A stretch of DNA of 64,000 bases, taken from Erinaceus europaeus (Eukaryota > Chordata > Mammalia > Eulipotyphla > Erinaceidae). Every line of letters begins with the position of its first letter. Position 1 is the stretch's first letter. A program made the position numbers and the translations under genes. The notes beneath the pieces are model-generated. The model was given only the letters and a program-made list of their open reading frames with translations. It ran no database searches and was not told the origin of the DNA. The stretch lies in assembly GCF_950295315.1 (NCBI RefSeq), contig NC_080171.1, forward strand, positions 118,925,747 to 118,989,746. Reading direction: 5' to 3'. Of this stretch, positions 10,982 to 22,746 are shown piece by piece.

Positions 10982-12430
10982 CTGAGTATAACTTCTAAAA
11001 GGCAACTACTAGCCATTTAAATCTGCATTGGCCTCAGAATTGCACATCAGATGTTACGTATTATATGATCTTAGCTATACTCCCACAGTTGTTCGCATAT
11101 GAAATGCTTCATGTGACACAGAAACAGTGTAGGAATTTAACAACACTGGACAAGTATGGAACATGTGTTCTGCAAGTGGAAAATGGATTTACTGTGACTT
11201 CTGTCACCATCTGTATTTGGTTACCATCGTCAAGGCTATATGGCTTGCTGAGTCGTCAAATAGCTCGAGCATACATCAAGAGGAATGGTCACCTGTATTT
11301 CTTGCTGATCTATGGAACAGTCAATGCATGAGCAGTCTTGCCATTGATAAACTAAATTTGCATGCACACATCATCAGCCAATAGCCTTTTTATTTATGGC
11401 AGAGAATACCTATAATTGCTTTACCTTATTTCCAGGATCAGACATAAGAGATTTATAAGTTCTCCTTGTAAAATGTCAACTATTCTGTGGGAGAGGCCTG
11501 AATTATTTGTTGAAAGCCACAACAGGATATCTGAAGCAACATTCATGGCAACAAATCCTCTTCTCAAAACAGCAATGAAATCATCATGCCTAATCTGTGA
11601 GACACACCACACAAACTTCAGGAACAGACGGAAGCCTGAAGCCTGTGTGTCTTAAATCCATTCTATTCAAAGGCATCAAGCTCAGGACTGAAGGGTTCAG
11701 GCTGGCATGCTGGTTGCCGCATGGGCAACTTAGAAAGGGAGTTCACTTGCTACCCACTTTTCTTGTCCAAAATTATAGAGTCTTAAAACATACTTTCTTT
11801 TTTTTTTTCCTATCTATAAGTCATTAATTCTCTGAAAATTGAATATCACAGGATGCTTAACAATGCTACTTTCCTCAGAGTAAACTAAAAGCCTTAAAGA
11901 CTTACTATACTTCTATCCAAGATGTGATTTTTCCAACTGCTGTTCTGACAAGAACCAGCTGACAGCTAAATGGCAAAGGGAGACTTGGAAGGCTGGGGTT
12001 GTGTTGGCCTGGCTGCACTGGTCGAACGCGTGAGCCGTACTGAAGGAGATGCTATGGGGAAGCCTCCCTGGTAACAAGGTTACTGGAGGGCCTGCGATGC
12101 TGTTTAATGGAAACTGGATATCATGGCTCTGAGACAATTCTCTAAGAGTGAATGCCTATGACTATGACCGCCAGATATCTGCCTAACAGCATACTCATTT
12201 CAAAGTACAGGCACAGAGGAAGTTCAATATAGATGACTCTTCTCAAACACTGCATTTCTAGACCAAACAGGAAGGGATCAACTTCCCTTTGATACAATTT
12301 GGAGAGATCTTTGAAATAGGCAGCATCAAATAGCAAAACAGTGACTCAGTTGTGTGAGCAATCACACATCAGAGGCATCTCGGCTCCTTTCTACTTGCAG
12401 TGTACTTCTCTCTTCTCAAAAGTTTCTGTG

Positions 12431-12785
12431 GGGGGGCCGGGTGGTAGCGCAGTGGATTAAGCGCAGGTGGCGCAAAGCGCAAGGACCAGCATGAGGACCC
12501 CGGTTCGAGCCCCCGCCTCCCTACCTGCAGGGGAGTCGCTTCACAGGCGGTGAAGCAGGTCTACAGGTGTTTATCTTTCTCTCCCCCTCTCTATCTCCCC
12601 CCCTCAATTTCTCTCTGTCCTATCCAAGAACTACAACAATAATATTAACAACAACGATAGAAAACAAGGGCAACAAAAGGGGAAAAACGGCCTCCAGGAG
12701 CAGTGGATTCATAGTGCAGGCATCGAGCCCCAGCGATAACCCTGGAGGCAAAATAAACAAACAAACAAACAAACAAATAAATAAT
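12431..12785 (+). mobile_element. SINE-B, long form
   Basis: Head plus the 3' module 12690-12749, bounded by GCCTCCAGG and CCTGGAGGC; (CAAA)n tail. Confidence 0.94.
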
Positions 12786-12789
12786 TTTC

Positions 12790-13330
12790 TGTGGTCTGCG
12801 AGGTGGTGCAGTGGATAAAGCTTTGGACTCTCAAGCATGAGGTCCCCAGTTTAATCCCCAGTAGCATATGTACCAGAGTGATGTCTGGTTCTTTCTTTCT
12901 TTCTTTCTTTCTTCTTTTTTTTTTTTTTTTTCTCCAGGGTTATCACTGGGGCTGGGTGCCTGCACTATGAATCCACTGCTCCTGGAGGCTATTTTTTCCC
13001 TTTTGTTGCCCTTGTTGTTTATCACTGTTGTTGTTATTATTATTGCTGTCATTGCTGTCATTTTTGTTGGATAGGATAAAGAGAAATAGAGAGAGGAGGG
13101 GAATACAGAAGGGGAGACAAAGATAAGACAACTGCAGACCTGCTTCACCGCCTGTGAAGTGAACCCCGTGCAGATGGGGAGCTGGGGGCTCAAACTGAGA
13201 TCCTCATGCCAGTCCTTGTGCGCTTAACCCACTGCGCTACAGCCTGGCCCCCAATGTCTGGTTATCTTTTTTTTTTTCTCTTCTTCTATCTTTCTCATTA
13301 ATAAATAAATAAATAAAATCTTTTTAAAGA
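12790..13330 (+). mobile_element. SINE-D, split by a SINE-B
   Basis: The head 12790-12890 and tail 13254-13330 belong to one D copy. The 10-bp duplication ATGTCTGGTT occurs at 12881-12890 and 13254-13263. Confidence 0.9.
12891..13253 (-). mobile_element. SINE-B, long form, inserted in SINE-D
   Basis: Minus-strand copy with 3' module (12932-12989) and complete head ending near 13251. Confidence 0.94.
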
Positions 13331-13629
13331 AAGTTTTGTGTCATAGGCTCCCTTTGTTGTTGTTGTCTATAACTCTGCTCATTCTCTTGCAGTCTCCAAC
13401 AGGTTCCTGAAACTAGCCTTTGCTGTTACACTGGCTGTGACCTGACACAGGTGCCACATCAAGGGATAATCAAGCACATTTTCCAAAAGGTTCCCACACA
13501 AATGCAGGCATTATGGGTACTCGGAATACAGAAATGAGGTTGCTTTACCTGTGCTCAGTTAATTATTTAATACATTTCCTTGAGGCCTCATAAATTTATA
13601 AGGGAACAGACTGGAATAAAGAAAATATA

Positions 13630-13898
13630 TAGCAGGTGTCGGGCAGTAAGTAGCACAGCGGGTAAAGCGCACGTGGCACAAAGAGCAAGGACCGGTGTAA
13701 GAATCCCCGTCCGAGCCCCTGGCTCCCCACCTGCAGGGGAGTCGCTTCATAAGCAGTGAAGCAGATCTGCAGGTGTCTGTCTTTCTCTCCCCATCTCTGA
13801 CTTCCCCTCCTCTCTCCATTTCTCTCTGTCCTATCCAACAATGACAACAACAACAACAACAACAATAAAAAAAAACAAGGGCAACAAAAGGGAATATA
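13630..13898 (+). mobile_element. SINE-B
   Basis: Head GTCGGGCAGTAAGTAGCACA with a small insertion; the tail leads into a (TA)n tract. Confidence 0.93.
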
Positions 13899-13913
13899 TA
13901 TATATATATAGCG

Positions 13914-14118
13914 GGGCTGGGTGGTGGAGCACCTGGTTGAGCGCATATATTATAATGTGCAAGGACCCAGGTTCAAGCCCCCAGTCCCCACCTGTAGGGG
14001 GAAAGCTTTGCAAGTGGTGAGGCAGGGCTGCAGACGTCTCTTTCTCCCTCTCTATCTCCCCCTACCCTCTTGACTTCTGACTATCTCTATCCAATAAATA
14101 AAGATAATAAAAAGAATT
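13914..14118 (+). mobile_element. SINE-A
   Basis: First of two head-to-tail SINE-A copies. Confidence 0.93.
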
Positions 14119-14127
14119 TTAAAAAAG

Positions 14128-14330
14128 GGCCAGGTGGTGGTACACCTGGTTGAGCGCACGTTACAGTGCGTGAGGTCCCAGGTTCGAGCCCCTGGTCCCC
14201 ACCTGCCGGGGGAAAGCCTCATAAGTGGTGAAGCAGGGCTGCTGGTGTCTCTCTCCTTCTCCCTTCCCTCTTGATTTCTGGCTGTCTCTATCAAATAAAT
14301 AATAAAAATTGTTTAAAAATAAATATAAAA
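14128..14330 (+). mobile_element. SINE-A
   Basis: Second of the tandem pair, 10 bp after the first; GGTTCGAGCCCC box. Confidence 0.93.
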
Positions 14331-14461
14331 AAAGAATTAAAAATATCTATAGCTATGCATAAACCCACCCGGGGGGGGAGTTCATTTCTTTAACATGAAA
14401 TTTAATTTGGGGTTGACTCAGACCTGGTCACAACTATAGAAACGACCTTAAATTTGATGCA

Positions 14462-14677
14462 ATGAGAACTTGGACTGGAGTGGGTGTATTGCACCAAAAT
14501 AAAAGACTCGGGTGGGTGGAAGGGAGCGTGCAGGTCCTGGAGCATGATGGCAGAGGAGGACCTGGCGGGGTTGTATTGTTATGAGGAAAACTGGGAAATG
14601 TTATGCATGTTCAAACTATTGCATTTTACTGTCGACTGTAAACCATTAATCCTTCAATAAAGAAATAAAAAAAATCT
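14462..14677 (+). mobile_element. LINE-1 3' end
   Basis: Matches the last 200 bp of the longer copy at 56565-57168: GAACTTGGACTGGAGTGGGT to ACCATTAATCC, AATAAAGAAATAAAAAA tail. Confidence 0.75.
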
Positions 14678-15054
14678 GATGCAGTGCAGAGAATAATTAG
14701 CTGGGCAGTAGAAAAACAACTCCTCATCTCCTCCTGAATTCATCCGAGTTGTTTGTTTAGCTGAAGATGATGAGCTAACAGCTATCTCCCATGACTGTGG
14801 TCCCATCTGATCACAGCTCAGCAATATCCCCAGCAGGTGCTAGCAATCTGACTTCCAATTTAATTCAGCAATTACTCTACTAATGGACAACAGTTCCATC
14901 TAGCTAGTGCAGTGACTGTGACCAATTCTTCAGCGTCAAACTTAAAAGTAAGCTTTTCTTTCTTTCTTTGCAGAAATCGCTTTATAAGACCTGAAATAAC
15001 CTCATCTTTCAAAGGGAATTTTCAAGTTCCTTTAAAAAGAAGCCACAGACATCA

Positions 15055-15172
15055 CCACCCATAGTGCATCAGATTATCATGCCTGAGACTCCAAAGGTCC
15101 CTGGTACCACCATCACCAGAGCTGAGCAGCACACTGGTCCCTCTCCAAACATACAAAAAGCCTTTAAAAGGT
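15055..15172 (+). mobile_element. SINE-C
   Basis: ATCATGCCTGAGACTCCAAA and CAGAGCTGAGCAGCACACTG; short. Confidence 0.75.
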
Positions 15173-15185
15173 TACCACCCAAGAA

Positions 15186-15385
15186 GCCAGGCAGTGGCGC
15201 ACCTGGTTAAGCACATACATTACAGTGCGCAAGGCCCCGGGTTCAAACCCCTGGTGCCCACCTGTGGGGGTGGGGGGGATGGGAGTGGGGGGGAAGCGTC
15301 ACAAGTGGTGAAGCAGGGCTGCAGCTATCTGCCTCTTCCCCCCCCCCTCAATTTCTCTCTGTCTCTATCCAATAAGAATTAGAAC
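15186..15385 (+). mobile_element. SINE-A
   Basis: Head with GGCAGTGGCGCACCTGG; a G-rich expansion near 15266-15293. Confidence 0.92.
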
Positions 15386-15539
15386 ATTTCTAGTAAGTTA
15401 CCGCCCTACCCATGACCCTCCACAGGGCACACATAACTCTATAGAGGAAAGCTACCTCTAGACCGGCGTCAAAAGCACGAGCCTAGCTAGGTCTCCAGTA
15501 CTAGGAACGCTAGTATCTCTTTTGCTTTTTTTTTTTCCT

Positions 15540-15819
15540 ATTATTTATTTATATTTATTTTTCCCTTTTGTTGCCCTTGTTTCTTTTATTGTTGTTGTAG
15601 ATGTCGTCGTTGTTGGATAGGACAGAGAGAAATGGAGAGAGGAGGGGAAGACAGAGAGGGGGAGAGAAAGACAGACACCTGCAGACCTGCTTCACCGCCT
15701 GTGAACCCTAACCCTCCCCTGCAGGTGGGGAGCCGGGGGCTCGAACCAGGATTCTTACGCTGGTCCTTGCGCTTTGTGCCACCTGCGCTTAACCCGCCGC
15801 GCTACCACCCGACTCCCCC
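15540..15819 (-). mobile_element. SINE-B
   Basis: Minus copy next to the last coiled-coil exon; GTGAACCCTAACCC replaces the usual GTGAAGCGACTCC. Confidence 0.93.
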
Positions 15820-15963
15820 ACTTTTGCTTTTTTTTTAAATGGAACTCTGTGCGACAAGAACCTCTGAGCAACTCGAATGTTTCTCTTCACTTAAATGTTC
15901 TGACTTGTAGGTCAGTTCAGTTGTCTCCATCCTCTCTCCCCTGCCTTCCGGGCTCCTCGTTAC

Positions 15964-16218
15964 CTGTTCTATTTTCCACAAGAGCTCCTTCTTTTGCTGC
16001 TCCCATTCCTGCCGATCTCTGTCTAGGCGGTCAAGAAGTTCTACCTTCTCCCGGTTCCAGTTCTTCTCGCTGTGGTGGATCTGCCAGCGGAGGTCCATGA
16101 CCAGGCCGTGGCTGTCAGCAAGGAGCTTCTGGTGGGTTTCCTGCTCCTTCTTGAATGTCCCTTTGTTGTCCGCAGGGGAGCCTGGTTCTCCCAAGTTCTT
16201 CTCAGCCTTCTCTTCCAG
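15964..16218 (-). CDS. MTCL1: MTCL1 exon, [20 protein letters not shown] coiled coil
   Basis: Eighty-five codons (phase 0-0), opening [14 protein letters not shown] and continuing [20 protein letters not shown] and [20 protein letters not shown] to LLWKIEQ. The second half is nearly identical to human and is the last long coiled coil of the protein. Acceptor TTGACAG|CTG, donor CAG|GTAACG. An antisense SINE-B lies about 145 bp into the following intron. Confidence 0.96.
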
Positions 16219-16380
16219 CTGTCAAAGGAGAAAGCCTTAAAAACTCAGTCCCTGGCATGTCTTGCAATAGTAGGTAAAGAAAACACATTCTGTTTATATA
16301 TTACCCTGGTAACACATCTAAACCTATATCTGACTAAGCCCATGAAAAAAAAAAATTCCTCTTTTAAAAATATTTATTTT

Positions 16381-16664
16381 GGGAGTTGGGCGGTAGCGCA
16401 GCGGCTTAAATGCATGTGGCGCAAAGCGCAAGAACCAGTGTAAGGATCCTGGTTCAAGCCCCCGACTCCCCACCTGCAGGGGAGTCGCTTCACAGGCGGT
16501 GAAGCAGGTCTGCAGGTGTCTGTCTTTCTCTCCCCCTCTGTCTTCCCCTCCTCTCTCCACTTCTTTCTGTTCTATCCAACAACAATGACACAGCAGTGAC
16601 AACAATAATAACAACAATCATAAACAACAAGGGCAACAAAAGGGAAAATAAGTAAATAAAAAAA
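16381..16664 (+). mobile_element. SINE-B
   Basis: Complete copy, first of a tandem pair. Confidence 0.93.
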
Positions 16665-16672
16665 AATTATTT

Positions 16673-17078
16673 GGGGGTTGGGCAGTAGTGCAATGGGTTG
16701 AGTGCACATGGTGTGAAGTGCAAGGACCGGCATGAAAGGATCCCGGTTCAAGCCCCTGGCTCCCCAACTGCAGGGGAGTCGCTTCACAATTGGTGAAGCA
16801 GGTCTGCAGGTGCAGGTGTCTATCTTTCTCTCCCCTCCTCTCTCAATTTCTCTCTGTCCTATCCAACAACAACATCAATGGCAACAATAACAATAATAAC
16901 AACAAGAGCAACAAAAATGGGAAAAAATGGCCTCTGGGAGCAGTAGATTCATGGTGCAGGCAATGAGCCGCAGTGATAACAACGACATCAACAACAACAA
17001 TAATAACTACAACAATAAAACATCAAGGGCAACAAAAGGGAATAAGTATATAAATAAATATTAAAATTAAAAAAAAAA
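16673..17078 (+). mobile_element. SINE-B, rearranged long form
   Basis: The 3' module begins at 16930 but breaks off after GCAGTGATAA into a second CAA-rich tail, so it is chimeric. Confidence 0.88.
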
Positions 17079-17274
17079 GAAAAAAGGAAGAAATGATGGA
17101 AGGAGTTCTCAAGCAGAAGGCATGAAACCAACATACCTCTACCTCCATTTTCTCTCAAAAGCCTAGACCAAGTAGATCAGAAGCATCCAATAGCATATCT
17201 ATATACAAGATACTGGATACTGTACAGCAAACCATAACAAGAGGACTTTTCAAAGTTAACCCAATTACCAAATA

Positions 17275-18184
17275 ATGTGATGATGACATTAACTATCGAT
17301 TGTCTTTTTGAACCCTAAGACAGCAGGAACGTCACATCTCCACTAGAGAGCCTCTACTTCCCCCAGTCCTGTAACCCTCGGATAGGGCCCACTTTCCCGT
17401 ATGCCTCTCCCAATCCATATCAAATAATATTGCACCCGCCGATCACAACCTAACCAACGCAATGATTGCCACCTCAACATGCTTCACTTCAGACTGTGTC
17501 CAGAGATTTCACGTGTGGAATGACAACCCTTCAGCTTCATTACTCGGGTGAGACCTTTCTTTTCATAGTATACTCTGGTTTCATCTCAGGTAGTTCACTT
17601 TCTAACAAAGTCCCATAACCTAGATATACACCAGTTTCTGTGAGAGAGAGCTTATGTTCACACGTATCCATAAACTACTGCAAAATATATACCCGAAAGC
17701 AGAAGTACACTAGAGTTTGCAGTGAGTACCTCCCTAACACTTCCTCTCCACTATTCCAAGCTTTGGGTCCATGACTGCTCAACAATTTGTTTGGCTTCGT
17801 ATGTTAACTCTCTTTTTAGTCACCAGGTTCCAGATGCCACCAGGATGCTGGCCAGGCTTCCCTGGATTGAAGACCCCACCAATGTGTCCTGGAGCTCCGC
17901 TTCCCCAGAGACCCACCCTACTAGGGAAAGAGAGAGGCAGACTGGGAGTATGGACTGACCAGTCAACGGCCATGTTCAGTGGGGAAGCAATTACAGAAGC
18001 CAGACCTTCTACCTTCTGCAACCCACAATGACCCTGGGTCCATGCTCCCAGAGGGATGGAGAAGGGGAAAGCTATCAGGGGAGAGGGTGGGATATGGAGA
18101 TTGGGTGGTGGGAATTGTGTGGAGTTGTACCCCTCCTACCCTATGGTTTTGTTAATTAATCCTTTCTTAAATAAAAAAAAAAAA
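17275..18184 (+). mobile_element. Element X, longest copy
   Basis: About 900 bp ending in a poly(A) tail. It shares with other copies AACAATTTGTTTGGCTT, CCAATGTGTCCTGGAGCTCC and GGTGGTGGGAATTGTGTGGA. The upstream limit is a guess. No long open frame. It is probably a 3' end of a LINE or LTR-derived family, which I cannot name. Confidence 0.7.
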
Positions 18185-18454
18185 TCAGTTAAAAGTCTTA
18201 TTTGTTGCTGGACTCTTGACATTTAGATCAAGGTCTCTTAGTAGCCAATTGGAGAAATCACAGATCTGGGAATCGTTCAACATGGCTTCCACTGAAATAA
18301 AACATCTCTTGGTACAGTTCAACTGCCTTGTACTCTTGCAGAAGTGGGTAAATATGGAACAAGAATCAGCTCACATTCATTGTTTCCTAAACTGCAAATG
18401 TCTGTGCTAAACTATTTGGGAAGAAGATGATTTTTTAAAAAAAAAATTTGAAAC

Positions 18455-18745
18455 AATTTTTTTTTATTGTCACCAAGGTCACCGGGGCTCAGGGTTGGCA
18501 CTATGAATCCACTACTGGAGGCCTTACTTTCTTTCTTTTTTCCGTCCGTCCGTCCTTTCTTTCTTTATATTTTACTTGATAAGACAGAGAACTTGAAAGG
18601 GGATGGACAGATAGAGAGGGAGAAAGACAGACACCTGCAAACCTGCATCACTGCTCGTAAAGCATCCCCCTCAAAGGTCAGGAGCAGGGGCTAGAACCTG
18701 GGTGCCTGAGCTTGGTAATGCATGCACTTAACTGGGGGTGTCAAC
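18455..18745 (-). mobile_element. SINE-A variant with 3' module
   Basis: Reverse copy: module at 18478-18520, body to the CCCAGTTAAG head near 18735. Contains a TCCG microrepeat. Confidence 0.82.
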
Positions 18746-18972
18746 ACCCTTCCTGAGGTGAAGCTTTGCCCATGACCACAAGACGTCTTGGTTTGATGTC
18801 CTAGCTTTATTTGTTGGTGCTCAGACATTCCCTGAGGTTGTATTTGTAGCAATGTGTGGGATGGCTACCAGGCTCCTCTACAACAAAGTGAAATATTGTG
18901 AAACTGGCTTACATCCAAGATTAAGCCTTCATTCAGTAGCTATACTTACGTCTTTAAAAAAGATCTAGCTCT

Positions 18973-18974
<2 letters not shown>

Positions 18975-19028
<54 letters not shown>
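18975..19028 (+). repeat. (CA)n microsatellite
   Basis: About 27 uninterrupted CA units. Confidence 0.98.
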
Positions 19029-19030
<2 letters not shown>

Positions 19031-19553
19031 GCAGGTTTTAAAGTAGAATTAGAGACAGCTCATCAGTGTCCTTCCTCATGCTTCCCACATGGCTGACTCT
19101 CCAGGTTATGAACGAAGACGAATAGAGGGATCTAGGTGTAGGAATCTCCTATGAGCCAGCATGCAGGATTTATAACGGGTTCACTCTCACTCTGCTTTCT
19201 GGTGGCCTTCTGTGGTTTTGCTATGCTTGGCTGTGTCTGTGCTGCTCTCAGGGTGATAAGCCTGATGTCACTGTGCGTCCCAGACAGACAGCAATGCAGC
19301 TGAACTTGTGGGTACCAGAGAGAACTGGGTTCTTTTTCTCTTTCTTTCTCCCACGCTCTTTCTCTGTCTCTTTTATTTATTTTTTTAGTATACTAGATCT
19401 TTTCAGCTTTTACCACAGCCATTTGGGAAATATCTCTTTTCTAGGAAGGATTTTTTTTTTCTTTCATTGGCCCAGCCAACTCATCTAAATTTTTAATTGT
19501 TGTAATGGTTTGCCTTAAACGCGGCCTAGGAAATCAATGAGAAAAGATGCACA

Positions 19554-19840
19554 GGGGAGTCGGGCGGTAGCGCAGCGGCTTAGGTGCATGTGGTGCAAAG
19601 CGCAAGGACCGGTGGAAGAATCCCGGTTCGAGCCCCCGGCTCCCCACCTGCAGGGGAGTCGCTTCACAGGCGGTGAAGCAGGTCTGCAGGTGTCTGTCTT
19701 TCTCTCCCCCATCTCTGTCTTCCCCTCCTCTCTCCATTTCTCTCTGTCCTATCCAACAACGATGACATCAGTAACAATAATAATTACAAGGTCACCAAAA
19801 GGGAAAATAAATAAATAAATAAATATATTTTTAAAAAAAA
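19554..19840 (+). mobile_element. SINE-B
   Basis: Target duplication AAAAGATGCACA at 19542-19553 and 19841-19852. Confidence 0.95.
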
Positions 19841-20551
19841 AAAAGATGCACAGACCTTTCTTCCCTCCTCACCATCAGGGGGCTGGAAGAAGCCTGGAGA
19901 ATGGTTTGAGCTAGCAGGCATCATGGAGGAAGGGACATTACTTTTATGAATTTCCAAGGAGGGGAAAAACACACTTAGGGAAGAACATTTCCGGTGAGTC
20001 TGATCTTCAAAACCACAGATCTAGGCTAAGCTCTTCAAGGATGTTCTGCTCCATGGTGAGGGTGGAGGCAGAAACCCACCTTCCTCTCCCTCTCTAGCAT
20101 TCAAGGCCCCGTGAGCTCTCTCCTGGCTGTCTTCCTCCCGTGGAAATACAGACACCCAATCTGATTAGGCGTTTCTGGTCTACAGTGGAAGCATTATAAC
20201 CTTTTCCCTGGCAGTGTGAAACATCTAAAGGAAAGCACACACTGGGTCTTTTCAGAGAGAGCTAGCCCTCCGTCTGCTTTGGTCCTTGTTCCTCTCTGCA
20301 TTATGTCAACGTGTTCTGACCAGCACTTCATACCAGCCAGCTGTGATGGGGGCTACTGGCAGCCTTGATACGTTTGAGAGGATAATGAGAGGAAAGGGCT
20401 CTGGGAAAGATGAGGACTGGAAGAAGAGGCAGAATTCAGGCGTTCCTCGTTCTCTCTGGAGCCCTCTCTTTCTTGGGTGAGGGTCCCTATGGCTCTGAAC
20501 CACCGATCCCACCTACCACCTGTGCGGAAAGGGGTCTGCGGAGACAGGTAC

Positions 20552-20719
20552 CTGTTCCAGGCGGCACTTGAGCTCGGCCCACTCCACGTCCCAGGCAGCT
20601 TTGTCGCTGGCGTACTGCTGCTGCAGCTGCAGGCGGGCACACTCGTCTGCCCGCAGCTCTGTGCGCAGGTCCTCCAGCAAGGCCCTGAGTGCACTGAACA
20701 GCTGCTGGTTTTCCGCCAC
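20552..20719 (-). CDS. MTCL1: MTCL1 exon, [17 protein letters not shown] coiled coil
   Basis: Fifty-six codons (168 nt, phase 0-0), beginning [20 protein letters not shown], through [20 protein letters not shown] to LKCRLEQ. It is a continuous amphipathic helix and very close to human. Acceptor CCTCGCAG|GTG, donor CAG|GTACCT. Confidence 0.96.
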
Positions 20720-20907
20720 CTGCGAGGACAGGAGAGTCAGTCCTGCTGCCTCCTTTCAGGGTATTGTTCAGATCCGAGGGAAGGAGGAGCTGGCCACTGC
20801 ACAGCAGCAATGGCAGGGACTCCCCACTCTGAAGGGAGGCTGGATCAGCCTGCTCTGCCCCTCGAGGAAGACGGGTCCTGAAATGAGTGCAGCCTAGAAT
20901 GTTCCCA

Positions 20908-20968
20908 GCTTATTGTATTTATTGTCGACTGTAAAACATTAATCCCCCAATAAAGAAATTTAAAAAAA
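20908..20968 (+). mobile_element. LINE-1 3' tail, very short
   Basis: Only TATTGTCGACTGTAAAACAT onward to the poly(A) remains. Confidence 0.7.
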
Positions 20969-21031
20969 AGAGGAGGAAGAGGAAGAGGAGGGAGGAGGAG
21001 GAGAAAGAGGAGGGGGAGGAGAAGAAGAAAT
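20969..21031 (+). repeat. (GGA/GAA)n tract
   Basis: Polypurine run continuing from the L1 tail. Confidence 0.93.
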
Positions 21032-21033
21032 CC

Positions 21034-21151
21034 AGGGGCCAGGTGGTGGTATATCTGGTTGAGTGCACATACTGCAATGCGCAAGGACCCGAGTTCGAGT
21101 CCCCAGTCCCCACCTGCAGGGGGAAAGCTTCACAAATGGTGAAGCAGAGCT

Positions 21152-21194
<43 letters not shown>

Positions 21195-21272
21195 TATACC
21201 CTCTCAATTTCTGGATGTCTCTACCCAATATACAAATAGAAATAATTAAAATAATAATAATAATAAAAGAAA
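21034..21272 (+). mobile_element. SINE-A with (CT)n expansion
   Basis: The pyrimidine part has grown to about 18 CT units (21156-21190). Confidence 0.92.
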
Positions 21273-21324
21273 TCCAAAAAGCAAACAGAGAAATAAATAT
21301 AGACTCCATCCCCACCTCCAAGCA

Positions 21325-21455
21325 CGTCCACATACACTATTAAAGATAAACTTGCATGCCTGAGGACACAGAGCTTGGAGGTTCCATCCTTGGCACCACA
21401 TTATGGCAGAGATGAGCAGTGTTCTGCTAAGTACTATACTAAGTAAATAAACATT
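21325..21455 (+). mobile_element. SINE-C, diverged
   Basis: GCATGCCTGAGGACACAGAG and GAGATGAGCAGTGTTCTG. Confidence 0.65.
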
Positions 21456-22146
21456 AACTTAAAAGAGGGGGGGAAAAGTGTTCCTAGCTATGACCATGGA
21501 CTTCAAGCTCAGACTGACAGGGACGCAGAGGTCACACAGGCTCCTGTGCTGAATTTGAATTTATATGGGCCCTGCATCAGATCAGTGGGGTAAACAAGTA
21601 ATGGTATTTATATACTTTCCTCAAGTTTGGGAGCTACTCTCTGCCCCAAGCCAGCTTTCTAACCCTATACTAAACTCTGACACCATCTTCCTAGACAGTA
21701 TTTTAATCTACCTGTATGTTAACTGTAGGGCTCTGGCAAAAACTACAAAAGTCATGGGGACCTTGGAACATACCTAAGTAGACGTCCTAGCTTCTTCCAA
21801 CACAAAGACCCCCAAGTTCATCTGCTCTAATTCTACATTTGGGGTCCTGTTTACTAAACAATTTGTCCTGCTTTATATCTTACTACCTTTCAGCCACTAC
21901 GTTTTAGATGCTACTATGAGGCCATCCTGACTTCCCAGGGCAGATGACCTCACCAGTGTGTCCTGGAACCTCACTTCTCCAGAGTCCTGTTCCACTAGGG
22001 AAAGACAGAAACAAGCTGGGGGTGTGGATCCACCTGCCAATTGTCTATGTCCAGTGGAGAAGCAATTATAGAAGCCAGGCCTTCCACCTTCTGCACCCCC
22101 AAAAGAATTTTGGTCCATACTCCCAGATAGAGAACAGGGAAACTTC

Positions 22147-22746
22147 AGGGGGCCGGGTGGTGGCGCCCTGGGCTAAGTGCACATGGCGCGAAGCACAAGG
22201 ATCGACACAAGGATCCCAGTTAGAGCCCGGCTCCCCAGCTGCGGGGGGGTTGCTTCACAGGCGGCGAAGCAGGTCTGCAGGTGTCTATCTTTCCCTCCTC
22301 TCTCTATTTCTTTCTGTCTTATCCAACAACGACAGCAGTAACAACAATAATAACAAAATAATAACGACAATAAACAAGGGCAACAAAAGAGAAAAAATGG
22401 CCTCCAGGAGCAGTGGATTATTTTCTTTTTTTTCTTGTGGAAGTTTTTTTTATTTATTTTATTTTTATTTATAAAAAGGAAACACTGACAGAACCATAGG
22501 ATAAGAAGGGTACAACTCCACACAATTCCCACCACCAGACCTCCGTATACCATCTCCTCCCCTGACAGCTTTCCTATTCTTTAACCCTCTGGGAGTATGG
22601 ACCCAGGGTCATTGTGGGATGCAGAAGGTGGGAGGTCTGGCTTCTGTAATTGCTTCAGTGGATTGAAGCAGTGGATTGAGCAGTGGATTCTTAGTATAGG
22701 CACAGAGCCCCAGCAATAACCCTGGAGGCAAAAAAAAAAAAAAAAG
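22147..22746 (+). mobile_element. SINE-B long form, itself split
   Basis: The head and body run to CAGGAGCAGTGGATTA at 22427. The rest of the 3' module (from TTCTTAGTATAGGCACAGAG) resumes at about 22685, followed by the A tail. Confidence 0.82.
22430..22665 (-). mobile_element. Element X 3' end, inserted in the SINE-B
   Basis: Minus-strand copy with T-run at the left and TGATCCCACAATG-type end; CAGTGGATT occurs three times at its right edge. Confidence 0.78.

Larger units (their letters stand above)
7969..15963 (-). other. MTCL1: MTCL1 intron
   Basis: At least eleven SINEs, including B inserted in D, plus a LINE-1 3' end. Sequence at 8570-9150, 9380-10240, 10990-12420 and 13330-13630 is unique-looking, without an exon I could support. 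Confidence 0.85.
16219..20551 (-). other. MTCL1: MTCL1 intron
   Basis: Two tandem SINE-B copies, the longest X copy, a hybrid SINE, a (CA)n tract and a SINE-B with clear target duplication. The sequence at 19030-19550 and 19860-20550 has nothing recognisable. Confidence 0.85.
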
